From Pseudooceanicola pacificus (GTDB lineage: Bacteria > Pseudomonadota > Alphaproteobacteria > Rhodobacterales > Rhodobacteraceae): 64,000 nucleotides of DNA. The notes under the pieces are model-generated. The model saw nothing but the letters and a program-made list of their open reading frames with translations. It made no database searches and was not told the origin of the DNA. Every line of letters begins with the position of its first letter. Position 1 is the stretch's first letter. The stretch is from positions 496,001 to 560,000 of the forward strand of contig NZ_WNXQ01000002.1 in assembly GCF_009789075.1 (NCBI RefSeq), written 5' to 3'. Below are positions 10,366 to 17,631 of the stretch, piece by piece. Both the position numbers and the translations under genes were made by a program.

Positions 10366-10562
10366 GTGTTGTTCAGATTGAGACATGTCCTGCATGTCTC
10401 CTTCGAGTTGTGGCCCCGTTAGCTGACGCATCCGCGGGGTCATGAGTATCCGGTACTTGTGTCCCCGACGGGGGATGCCTGCGCCGGGTCTTGGTGGCTT
10501 GACGTTTCTACCCCGTCAAACCCTTCCGACTTGGACCGGCCCTCAGGGTCGGTCCTTTTTTC
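10366..10562 (+). ncRNA. candidate structured small RNA or long 3' UTR ending in a terminator
   Basis: The gene-free segment between LysR and the convergent carboxypeptidase holds a run of stem-loops on the plus strand. They are GAGACATG/CATGTCTC (10380-10400, 5-nt loop), GGCCCCG/CGGGGTC (about 10412-10440), TCCCC-GACG-GGGGA (about 10462-10475), TTGACG/CGTCAA (10499-10519) and a rho-independent terminator (10533-10561). A weak promoter-like TTGAAT with TCTACC 17 bp later would start transcription near 10366. No small ORF with a ribosome site is apparent. No known Rfam family could be assigned by eye. It may equally be the 3' UTR of the LysR mRNA. Confidence 0.45.
10533..10561 (+). terminator. 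rho-independent terminator
   Basis: The stem GGACCG (10533-10538) / CGGTCC (10550-10555) has an inner CCC/GGG pairing and is followed by six T (10556-10561). On the minus strand there is no T-run, so it terminates plus-strand transcripts (LysR or the candidate small RNA). Confidence 0.8.
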
Positions 10563-10570
10563 TGTCGGCG

Positions 10571-12046
10571 TCAGAGGGCGTAAAGCCCGGTGAACTTCGC
10601 CTCGATGTAATCCAGCAGCGGCCCGGCAGAGGGCGCATGCCCGCAGGCCTGGGTGATGACCTCTTGCGGTGTCATCAGCCCGCCGTGGCGCTGCACCCGC
10701 TCGCGCAGCCAGGCAGTGGCCGGACCGGTGTCGCCCCGGGCCAGCTGGGCGTCCAGGTCGCTCACATCCCGCCTGAGGGCGGCATGCAGGCAGCCCGCAT
10801 AGACATTGCCCAGCGAATAGGTCGGGAAGTAGCCGAACAGCCCCACCGACCAATGCACATCCTGCAGGCAGCCAAGCGAGGCACGCGGCACGGCATAGCC
10901 GAAATCGCGCTCGAACCGCTCGTTCCAGGCGCCCTCCAGATCCGCGACGGCCAAGTCGCCCGAGATCAGCGCCTTTTCCAGGTCGAAGCGCAGCATGATA
11001 TGCAGGTTGTACTGCACCTCGTCCGCCTCGGTCCGGATGTAATCCTTCTGCACCCGGTTCACCGCGGCGTAAAACGCATCGGCGCCGCTCACCCCCAGGT
11101 CGCCAAAGGCCTGCTGCATCTGCTGGTAGAGATAGCCGGTAAAGGCGCGCGACCGGCCCAGCTGGTTCTCGTAAATCCGGCTCTGGCTTTCATGCACGCC
11201 CATCGACACGCCGCTGCCCAGCGGGGTCAGCGCATAATCCGGGTCGATCCCCTGTTCATAGCAGGCATGGCCCACCTCGTGGATCGTCGAATAGAAGCAG
11301 TTGAACGGATCCGCCGGGCTGGTCCGCGTGGTGATCCGCACATCGCTGCCCGACCCGCTGGAAAACGGATGTACTGCCTTGTCGATCCGCCCCCGGGTGA
11401 AATCATAGCCAAAGGTCTCGGCCAGCCGCCGCGACAGGGCCATCTGCGCCTCTTCCGGAAAGCTGCCGGTCAGGCCGTCGGGCATCGGCTTGTCCAGGAT
11501 CGCCTCGCGCAGGGCCACCAGACGGGGCCGCATCTCGCCGAACATGGCGTCCAGCTGCGCGGCGGTCATGTCGGGTTCGTAGTCGTCGATCATCGCGTCA
11601 TAGACGTCGCCGCCTGCCGCCAGGGCCTGCCCCTCCTCGCGCTTCAGCGCGACGACCTTGGCCAGCACCGGGGCAAAGGCCGCGAAATCGTCCGCTGCCC
11701 GCGCCTCGGCCCATTTGCCCTGGCTGACCGAGGTCACGCGGGCGATCTCGGCCGCCAGCCGCGCCGGCACGCGGGTCGCCCGGTCAAAGGAGCGGCGGAT
11801 GTGGCGCAGCTTGGCCGCCGCCACGGGGTCCAGCTCGGCGCCTTCCAGCGCGGCCAGCCATGCGCCCAGGCGGGGATCGGTACGCCGGGCATGCAGCATG
11901 CCCTCCATCGCTGCCATCTCCTCGCCCCGCTGGTCGGCGGCGCCGCGCGGCATCATGGTTTCCTGGTCCCACCCCAGCCGCCCGGCGATCTGCGCCAGCG
12001 CCTCGGTGTCGCGTTGATAGGCCAGCAGCTCGTCAAGTGCGCTCAT
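10571..12046 (-). CDS. carboxypeptidase M32 (Taq-type metallocarboxypeptidase, 491 aa)
   Basis: This cytoplasmic zinc carboxypeptidase releases C-terminal residues from peptides. The zinc motif HEVGH lies near residue 255 in STIHEVGHACYEQG, with the downstream family blocks GVHESQSRIYEN, RTEADEVQYNLHI and DVHWSVGLFGYFPTY. The length of about 490-500 is standard for M32. The start ATG 12046 (MSALDELLAYQRD) is 1 nt after the ctaA stop codon, so translation is probably coupled; a start 9 codons upstream would lie inside ctaA. The pairing with heme A synthase is probably just operon packing. Confidence 0.93.
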   Translation of the reverse strand: MSALDELLAYQRDTEALAQIAGRLGWDQETMMPRGAADQRGEEMAAMEGMLHARRTDPRLGAWLAALEGAELDPVAAAKLRHIRRSFDRATRVPARLAAEIARVTSVSQGKWAEARAADDFAAFAPVLAKVVALKREEGQALAAGGDVYDAMIDDYEPDMTAAQLDAMFGEMRPRLVALREAILDKPMPDGLTGSFPEEAQMALSRRLAETFGYDFTRGRIDKAVHPFSSGSGSDVRITTRTSPADPFNCFYSTIHEVGHACYEQGIDPDYALTPLGSGVSMGVHESQSRIYENQLGRSRAFTGYLYQQMQQAFGDLGVSGADAFYAAVNRVQKDYIRTEADEVQYNLHIMLRFDLEKALISGDLAVADLEGAWNERFERDFGYAVPRASLGCLQDVHWSVGLFGYFPTYSLGNVYAGCLHAALRRDVSDLDAQLARGDTGPATAWLRERVQRHGGLMTPQEVITQACGHAPSAGPLLDYIEAKFTGLYAL

Positions 12047-12047
12047 G

Positions 12048-13184
12048 TCATCGTCCCCGGATGGAGGTTGCAATCGGATAGGCCGACAGGAAGCGCGCCC
12101 GCAGGATCAGCACCCAGACCACCACGGCCAGCACCTGGTGCACGATGGCCACCTGCCAGGGCGCGCCCGTCATCACCGTGTAGATGCCAAGCATCACCTG
12201 CCCCAGCAGCGCGACGAAGGCGGCGGTAAAGGCCGTCCGCGTGGTGCCATGCGCCGAGCGGCGGCCGCGCAGCAGTGCCATGATCCCGTACAGGAACAGC
12301 AGGTAGCCGGTGCAGCGGTGCACGAATTGCACCAGCCCGGGGTTCTCCAGCCAGTTGCGCCAGGCCGGTTCCAGCAGGAAGGGGTCCGGCGGCAGCCAGC
12401 CCCCGCCGATGGTGGGCCAGTCGGTATAGCTGCGCCCGGCGTCGATCCCCGCCACCAGCGCCCCGATCAGGATCTGCAGAAAGGCGAAATGCATCCACCC
12501 GGTGGCCACGCCGAACTGCCGCGCCTCCTTCGCGCGGCGGGCCTGCATCAGGTCGCGCTCGTCGCGCCCCAGCAGGAAGACATACCAGGCGATGAAACCC
12601 AGGATGATGAAGGCAAGGCCGAGGTGCGTCGCCAGCCGGTAGGAGGCGACATCCAGCATCGTTCCCTTCAGCCCCGAGGAAACCATCCACCAGCCCACGG
12701 CGCCCTGCAGCCCGCCAAGCGCGCCGATCAGGATCAGCCGCCGGTGCCAGCCCGCCGGCACCTTGCCAAGCGCCCAGAGCCCCAGGTAGCCAAGCGCCCA
12801 GACCAGTCCGATGGCGCGGCCCAGCTGACGGTGGCCCCATTCCCACCAGTAGATCTGCTTGAAATCGGCCAGCTCCATCCACTTGTTCTGCAACTGGAAT
12901 TCCGGGATCGTCTGGTAGCGGGCAAATTCGGCCTGCCAGTCGGCCTCGCTCATCGGCGGCAGCGCGCCGGTCAGCGGCCGCCACTCGGTGATCGACAACC
13001 CGCTGTCGGTCAGCCGGGTCAGCCCGCCAACCGCGATCATCACCGCGACCATGGCAAAGAGGATCATCAGCCAGATCCGCACCGCCCCGCGCGACCCGCG
13101 CCGGGCCCGGTCGATCACCCCGGTCTGGACCTGCGCCTTGGGCGCATCGCCGACCTCTTCGAAAATGCTGCGTTTCTGGCTCAT
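12048..13184 (-). CDS. ctaA: heme A synthase CtaA/COX15 (378 aa)
   Basis: The enzyme oxidises the C8 methyl of heme O to a formyl group, making heme A for cytochrome aa3 oxidase. It is a polytopic inner-membrane protein of about eight helices. Family hallmarks are GGLTRLTDSGLSITEWRP, the heme-ligand region WWEWGHRQLGR, and the C-terminal VQFVHRCTGYLL and VAIVHQVLAVV histidine helices. The length and the alphaproteobacterial COX15-like N-terminus match. It is transcribed ahead of the M32 peptidase. Heme A use implies an aerobic respiratory chain with aa3 oxidase encoded elsewhere. Confidence 0.94.
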   Translation of the reverse strand: MSQKRSIFEEVGDAPKAQVQTGVIDRARRGSRGAVRIWLMILFAMVAVMIAVGGLTRLTDSGLSITEWRPLTGALPPMSEADWQAEFARYQTIPEFQLQNKWMELADFKQIYWWEWGHRQLGRAIGLVWALGYLGLWALGKVPAGWHRRLILIGALGGLQGAVGWWMVSSGLKGTMLDVASYRLATHLGLAFIILGFIAWYVFLLGRDERDLMQARRAKEARQFGVATGWMHFAFLQILIGALVAGIDAGRSYTDWPTIGGGWLPPDPFLLEPAWRNWLENPGLVQFVHRCTGYLLFLYGIMALLRGRRSAHGTTRTAFTAAFVALLGQVMLGIYTVMTGAPWQVAIVHQVLAVVVWVLILRARFLSAYPIATSIRGR

Positions 13185-13235
13185 GGCGCCCTCCGTTCGG
13201 CGCGAAACCTATGCCCGGCGGCGGGGATGGGCAAG

Positions 13236-13970
13236 CTAGTCGCCGCGTTCCTTCCACCGGACCATCTGACGCAGGACCCCGTGCAGCATCTGCACATCCG
13301 CCCGGGTCAGCGGCATCCGGGACCAGAGGTTGCGCAGGTTCAGCTTCATCCCCTCGGCCTTGGTTTCGGGAAAGAAGAAGCCCGCCGTCTCCAGCCGCGC
13401 CTCGTAATGCTGCGCCAGCTTCTCCATCTCGACCTGGCTCGCCCAGTCGGCGCCGGCCAGCTCCACCCGTTCCGGCACGACCTCCACCCCCTGCCGGCGC
13501 CATTCATAGGCCGTCAGCAGGACGCATTGTGCCAGGTTGAGAGAGGCGAACTCCGGGTTCACCGGGACCGAGACGATGGCATTGGCCCGGGCGATGTCGT
13601 CGTTTTCCAGCCCCGCCCGCTCGGGCCCGAACAGCACGGCCACCTTCTCGCCGCCCGCGATCTTCTCGCGCGCCATCTCCATCGCGCGCTCGGGCGTGAC
13701 CACGGGCTTGGTCAGCCCCCGCCCCCGCGCCGTCGTGGCAAAGACATAGGAACAATCCGCCACCGCCTCGGCGGTATCGGCGCAGATCCCGGCGTGATCC
13801 AGCAGCCGCCCTGCACCGCTCGCCATCGCCACGGCCTTCTGGTTCGGCCAGCCGTCGCGCGGATCGACGATCCGCATCCGGTCCAGCCCGAAATTCCACA
13901 TCGCCCGCGCTGCGCCGCCGATGTTCTCGCCCATCTGCGGCCGCACCAGGACAAACACAGGCTGCGCCAT
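13236..13970 (-). CDS. trmJ: TrmJ-type SPOUT RNA methyltransferase (244 aa)
   Basis: This is an S-adenosylmethionine-dependent 2'-O-ribose methyltransferase of the SpoU/TrmH class; TrmJ modifies tRNA position 32. Family motifs are FVLVRPQMGENIGGAARAM at the N-terminus, VAVLFGPERAGLEN in the middle, and the knot motif VPVNPEFASLNLAQCVLL. The C-terminal extension (about residues 165-244) matches the TrmJ length class. Which RNA position is modified is inferred from the family. It stands 51 bp upstream of ctaA on the same strand, with no overlap. Confidence 0.85.
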   Translation of the reverse strand: MAQPVFVLVRPQMGENIGGAARAMWNFGLDRMRIVDPRDGWPNQKAVAMASGAGRLLDHAGICADTAEAVADCSYVFATTARGRGLTKPVVTPERAMEMAREKIAGGEKVAVLFGPERAGLENDDIARANAIVSVPVNPEFASLNLAQCVLLTAYEWRRQGVEVVPERVELAGADWASQVEMEKLAQHYEARLETAGFFFPETKAEGMKLNLRNLWSRMPLTRADVQMLHGVLRQMVRWKERGD

Positions 13971-14039
13971 ACCATTCTCCCGATCAGACTTTGGGCCTCA
14001 TACCACGCTCCCCCCGGGGAACAAGGCGCAACCCGCCTG

Positions 14040-14069
14040 CTTCCTCTGGCCGGAAATATCCTCGGGGGG
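14040..14069. repeat. REP-like arm, B type, followed by three hairpins
   Basis: CTTCCTCTGGCCGGAAATAT at 14040 matches arm B of the element at 6048 almost base for base, with TCGGGGG instead of CCGGGGG at the end. It is followed by stem-loops TTGCGCC/GGCGCAA (about 14074-14090), a GGGGGGC/GCCCCCC pair and GGAGGC/GCCTCC (about 14121-14137). The order is the same as behind the first copy. It lies between the divergent trmJ and ThiE-like genes. Confidence 0.65.
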
Positions 14070-14202
14070 TGAATTGCGCCAAAGGCGCAAGAGGGGGGCA
14101 GACAGCCCCCCTGACCCGGGCGGAGGCAGCGCCTCCGCCACCCCCTTTTCCCGCCGTTGCGCAGGCTGTATAGCACCGCGAAGACAAGAGGACCCGCACC
14201 CC

Positions 14203-14823
14203 ATGGCCGAAACCGAGACCCCGCAGATCTACCTGATCTCTCCGCCCGATTTCGACCTGTCGGATTTCCCCTCGACCCTCGCCGCCCTGCTCGACGCGCA
14301 AGAGATCGCCTGCGTCCGCCTGGCGCTGGCCACTAGGGACGAGGATCGCATCTGCCGGGCCGCCGATGCCCTGCGCGAGGTGACCCATGCCCGCGACGTG
14401 GCGCTGGTGATCGACACGCATTTTGTCCTGGCCGACCGGCTGGGCCTCGACGGTGTGCACCTGGTCGACGGCGCCCGCTCGGTGCGCAAGGCGCGCAAGG
14501 CGCTTGGCCCCGATGCCATTGTCGGCAGCTTCTGCGCCGCCTCGCGGCACGAAGGCATCAACGCGGGCGAAGCGGGCTGCGACTACATCGCCTTCGGCCC
14601 CATCGGCGCCACCGCCCTGGCCGGCGGCGAGACGGCGCAGGACGAGCTGTTCCAGTGGTGGTCCGAGATGATCGAACTGCCCGTGGTGGCCGAGGGCGCA
14701 TTGGATCTCGCCGCCATCGAACGCCTCGCCCCGATCACCGATTTCTTCGGCCTCGGCGCCGAGATCTGGGATGCCGAGGACCCGCGCGCCGCCCTCGCCC
14801 AGCTCACCGCCCCGCTGGGCTGA
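14203..14823 (+). CDS. ThiE-like protein (thiamine-phosphate synthase superfamily, 206 aa)
   Basis: This TIM-barrel protein is related to thiamine-phosphate synthase, which joins HMP-pyrophosphate and thiazole phosphate. The barrel pattern is visible: IYLISPP at strand 1, ALVIDTHFVLADRLGLDGVHL, AIVGSFCA and GCDYIAFGPIG. However, the canonical ThiE metal and substrate signature after GVHL (usually GQxD) reads VDGA here, and the second SxH-type motif is changed to SFCAASRHE. The annotation as a true thiamine-phosphate synthase is therefore doubtful. The start ATG 14203 is chosen; the longer upstream frame crosses a repeat element. No other thiamine genes are in the window. Confidence 0.65.
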   Translation: MAETETPQIYLISPPDFDLSDFPSTLAALLDAQEIACVRLALATRDEDRICRAADALREVTHARDVALVIDTHFVLADRLGLDGVHLVDGARSVRKARKALGPDAIVGSFCAASRHEGINAGEAGCDYIAFGPIGATALAGGETAQDELFQWWSEMIELPVVAEGALDLAAIERLAPITDFFGLGAEIWDAEDPRAALAQLTAPLG

Positions 14824-14849
14824 GCCCCGCGCGGATACGGGTCACAAGT

Positions 14850-14963
14850 GATCCGCCGCTCCGCGGCCTCTGGCCTCAGGCGATCCGCCGCTCCGTGGCT
14901 TCTGGCATCAGGCGATCCGCCGCTTCGCGGTCTCTAGCCTCATGTGATCCGCCGCTCTGCGGG
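14850..14963. repeat. 32-bp tandem repeat, 3.6 copies, each with a small hairpin
   Basis: Units beginning GATCCGCCGCTCCGCGG start at 14850, 14882, 14914 and 14946, exactly 32 bp apart, with a few substitutions per copy. Each unit holds the palindrome GCCGC-TCC-GCGGC or a variant of it. The fourth, partial copy overlaps the last codons and stop of olsA, so the array has invaded or been copied from that gene end. The array lies between two convergent genes and may act as a bidirectional end structure. Confidence 0.85.
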
Positions 14964-15770
14964 CATGCCACCGCGCACCACGGCCTCGGCCCGGGCGGCC
15001 AGCGCCTTGCGGTCCGCGAAATCGGCCACCCGCAGCGGGGGATGCCAGATCACCTCCACCCGGCCCTGGGGCGCCTGGGACAGCGCCTTGACCAGCGCCG
15101 CGCCGAAACTCATGTCGCCCCACCAGCCATAGAACCGCGGGTCCTCGCCCTCCGGCGCATGGTAGACCACCGTCACCGGCTGCACGAAAAGCGTCTGGCG
15201 CAGCGCCGGTTCGAAGAAGGCGGCAAACAGCGTCGTCTTGAACGGCAGCACCCGCATCCCGTCGGTCGAGGTGCCCTCGGGAAAGAACAGCAGCCGGTGC
15301 CCCAGCGACAGCCGCTCGCGAAAGACCTCGGTCTGCGAGCGCGCCTCGCGCCGGTCGCGGTTGATGAAGATCGTGCCGGTCGCCCGGGCCAGCCAGCCGA
15401 TGCCGAACCATCCCGCCACCTCGGCCTTGGACACGAAATAGATCCGCTGCGCCGCGTTCAGGGTAAAGATGTCCAGCCACGAGGCATGGTTGGCCACCAC
15501 CGCGCCCCCCTCGGGCATCGGCTGGCCCGTCACCCGGAACTCCATCCCGATGATGCGGTAGAACCCCTTGCAGACCAGCTGCACCAGCCGCCCGGTCACC
15601 GGGCGCTGCTGCCCGCAGAACAGCCGTTCAAACAGGCGAAGCACCAGCAGCAGGCCCAGCCCGCCAAAGATCATCGCCCCCGCCGGCAGCGCGCGCGCCC
15701 AGAAACGGATGCGCCCGGCCAGGCCGGGCCGCGCCGGCTGCGGCTCGTCTCCGGACGTCCAGGCCTGCAT
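14940..15770 (-). CDS. olsA: OlsA/PlsC-type lysophospholipid-like acyltransferase (276 aa)
   Basis: OlsA adds the second, ester-linked acyl chain to lyso-ornithine lipid. The acyltransferase blocks are clear: block I NHASWLD (the H-x4-D catalytic pair), block II TIFINRD, block III FFPEGTSTDG and block IV VQPVTVVYH. An N-terminal membrane segment (ALPAGAMIFGGLGLLLVLRL) precedes them. The ATG at 15770 overlaps the olsB stop by 1 nt (TGATG), so the pair is translationally coupled. The OlsB-OlsA pairing supports ornithine-lipid synthesis rather than phosphatidic acid synthesis, although a PlsC role is possible. The 3' end lies in a tandem repeat. Confidence 0.87.
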   Translation of the reverse strand: MQAWTSGDEPQPARPGLAGRIRFWARALPAGAMIFGGLGLLLVLRLFERLFCGQQRPVTGRLVQLVCKGFYRIIGMEFRVTGQPMPEGGAVVANHASWLDIFTLNAAQRIYFVSKAEVAGWFGIGWLARATGTIFINRDRREARSQTEVFRERLSLGHRLLFFPEGTSTDGMRVLPFKTTLFAAFFEPALRQTLFVQPVTVVYHAPEGEDPRFYGWWGDMSFGAALVKALSQAPQGRVEVIWHPPLRVADFADRKALAARAEAVVRGGMPAERRIT

Positions 15771-16588
15771 CAGCCGTTCAGCCCCCGGGAATAGATCGCG
15801 CGCTGCGTCTCGTTCATCCGCGCGGTATCGAGCACCAGGCAGACATCCACGGTGTTGAAATCGTGATCGACATACGCGCCCTCGCCCACGAATCCGCCAA
15901 GGCGCAGATAGGCCTTGATCAGCGCGGGCACCGCCAGCATGGCCGCCCGGCGGTCGAGCGCTTCCTCGGCCACCAGGTCCATCCGCTGGAAGTGATCCGG
16001 CTGCGCGCGCACCCGCAGGTCCGGCGGGGCCAGGTGGCGGTGGTGCAGCAGCGACAGCGGCCCGGCCAGCCGCTCCACCTCGGTGCCGTGAAACGAGGCC
16101 ACGCCAAACAGAACCTCGATGCCGCGCTCGGCCACATAGGCCGACAGCGCGTTCCACAGATGCCACATCGCCATGCCGCCGCGATAATCGGGCAGCAGGC
16201 AGGAGCGCCCCAGCTCCAGCAGCCGCCGGCCCGAGGCCTTGAGCACCGAGAGGTCGTATTCGCTTTCGGAATAGAACTGTCCGACCTCGGCCAGCCGGTC
16301 CGAAGGCAGCAGGCGGTAGACGCCCACCACGCGGTCGCGGGCATCGGGCGCGTCGCTGTCCTCGTCGATCAGGATCAGGTGGTCGAAATGCGCGTCGAAG
16401 CGATCGCGTTCCAGCCGCGCGGCGTGATCGACCATCGGCCCGTCGCTACCCAGCTCTTCGACAAAGACGCGGTAGCGCAGGCGCTGCGCGCCCTCCAGGT
16501 CGGCCCCGTCCCGGGCCAGCCGCACCGTGAACGCGGGCGCCGCCTGTGGTTTCGCTTTCGGCTGCATCTGGCCCCGGCCGTTGCTCAT
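15770..16588 (-). CDS. olsB: OlsB, ornithine N-acyltransferase (lyso-ornithine lipid synthase, 272 aa)
   Basis: OlsB is a GNAT-fold enzyme that transfers a 3-hydroxyacyl group from acyl-ACP to ornithine, the first step in ornithine lipids, which replace phospholipids under phosphate limitation. Typical segments are AQRLRYRVFVEELG near residue 40, the RDRVVGVYRLLPSD strand region, ELGRSCLLPDYRGG, and the C-terminal GAYVDHDFNTVDVCLVLD. Hemolysin-like annotation of this family is obsolete. The start MSNGRGQ is at 16588; an alternative ATG is 7 codons downstream. It forms an operon with olsA. A lone TTAACC lies about 85 bp upstream, but no full Pho box is recognised. Confidence 0.87.
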   Translation of the reverse strand: MSNGRGQMQPKAKPQAAPAFTVRLARDGADLEGAQRLRYRVFVEELGSDGPMVDHAARLERDRFDAHFDHLILIDEDSDAPDARDRVVGVYRLLPSDRLAEVGQFYSESEYDLSVLKASGRRLLELGRSCLLPDYRGGMAMWHLWNALSAYVAERGIEVLFGVASFHGTEVERLAGPLSLLHHRHLAPPDLRVRAQPDHFQRMDLVAEEALDRRAAMLAVPALIKAYLRLGGFVGEGAYVDHDFNTVDVCLVLDTARMNETQRAIYSRGLNG

Positions 16589-16691
16589 CGCTGCGCGGCT
16601 TTTAGGAAACGCCCGCCGGCATGGCAATCCCTGCCGCACCCGAGGGCATCCGCGATCTTCCGCGCCGGCGTTAACCCTTCCGAAACCATTA

Positions 16692-16874
16692 TCATGGTTC
16701 AAAAACCGGAAGGAGATGCACCCGGGATCCGTCGATCACCACCTTGCCCGCTTCTGGAAAGTTGACAGTGATCTTGCCCCCGATGTTTGATTGAACCTGC
16801 CCCAGGCCCCAATCGGGCTGGCCAGGATGTCTGACACGCATGCCGGGTTCGAGTAGCGAGTTGAGATCATCCAT
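16692..16874 (-). CDS. DUF3553 family protein (60 aa)
   Basis: This is a small protein of unknown function. The DUF3553 pattern is visible: EPGMRVRHPGQPDWGLGQVQ, then GGKITVNFPEAGK. The short beta-barrel resembles the CarD/UvrD C-terminal-like fold seen in nucleic-acid-associated proteins; this is a family-level inference only. The ATG at 16874 follows a purine-rich GGGGGGCC stretch. It is divergent from chpT, with 39 bp between start codons. A perfect AACCAT/ATGGTT hairpin overlaps its stop codon (16684-16699). Confidence 0.85.
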   Translation of the reverse strand: MDDLNSLLEPGMRVRHPGQPDWGLGQVQSNIGGKITVNFPEAGKVVIDGSRVHLLPVFEP

Positions 16875-16913
16875 GAAGGCCCCCCCGGGTGTCCCGGGCA
16901 TGAAAGGAATATC

Positions 16914-17519
16914 ATGTGGCAGTCTAACCATAATCTTGCGTCCCTCATAGGGTCCCGGATCTGCCACGACCTGATTTCGCCCATCGGCGCCATCAGCAAC
17001 GGGCTGGAACTGCTCTCGCTCGAAGGGCGCCCCGTCACGCCGGAACTGGCGCTGATCTCGGAATCGGTGGGCAATGCCAATGCGCGCATCCGCTTCCTGC
17101 GCATCGCCTTTGGCCTGGCCGGGCAGAACCAGCTGATCCGCCGGGGTGAGATCGCCTCGATCCTCGACGATCTCTGCGCCGGGGCCCGCGTGCAGTTCGA
17201 CTGGACCCCGACGGCCGACCTTCAACGCGACCGGGTGCAGGAAATATTCCTTGCCCTTCAATGCTTTGAATCCGCCATGCCGCATGGTGGCACGGTGAGT
17301 GTCACCCAGTCGGCCGAGACCTCGGGATGGGAGGTTTCCGGCCCTGCCGAGTTCCACCGCCCCGCCCCCCACCTGTGGGAGTCGCTCGCGGATCCTGCCC
17401 GCCCGGCCGAGGTGCTGCCCGCCCAGGTGCAGTTCGCCCTGCTGCCTGCGGTGCTGAATGAACGCGGTGCCCGAATTTCCCTCGAATCGGCGCCCGGCAC
17501 GCTCACCATGCGGTTCTGA
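16914..17519 (+). CDS. chpT: histidine phosphotransferase ChpT (201 aa)
   Basis: ChpT relays phosphate from the hybrid kinase CckA to CtrA (and CpdR) in the alphaproteobacterial cell-cycle and gene-transfer-agent pathway. The N-terminal pseudo-DHp helix has the phospho-acceptor His18 in SRICHDLISPIGAISNGLEL. The C-terminal half is a degenerate kinase-like ATPase fold (VQFALLPAVLNERGARI) that lacks ATP-binding boxes, as expected. Length and motif spacing fit the family. Its upstream partner CckA is encoded at 51.3-53.6 kb; CtrA is not in the window. The ATG at 16914 begins right at the first helix. Confidence 0.88.
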   Translation: MWQSNHNLASLIGSRICHDLISPIGAISNGLELLSLEGRPVTPELALISESVGNANARIRFLRIAFGLAGQNQLIRRGEIASILDDLCAGARVQFDWTPTADLQRDRVQEIFLALQCFESAMPHGGTVSVTQSAETSGWEVSGPAEFHRPAPHLWESLADPARPAEVLPAQVQFALLPAVLNERGARISLESAPGTLTMRF

Positions 17520-17631
17520 GGGCGCCACCGGCCCCGCCTGCCGCCCGCCAGCCGGCTTTTGCCGCTTCCTGCCCTTTCGCTTTCTGTCCCACGGCCTATG
17601 CTCCGGGTCAAACAGGCGGAATGCGAAAGAC

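Noticed and set aside
10490..10540. GTTTCTACC followed by CCGACTT, resembling the core of a purine riboswitch
   Set aside because: The P2 and P3 helices cannot be formed around it, and no purine gene lies downstream on that strand; the match is to one short conserved string only.
14850..14963. 32-bp tandem repeat as a CRISPR array
   Set aside because: The units are directly adjacent with no unique spacers, and there are no cas genes.
16684..16699. AACCAT/ATGGTT hairpin at the DUF3553 stop as a terminator
   Set aside because: The stem is short and AT-containing, and no T-run follows on the minus strand.
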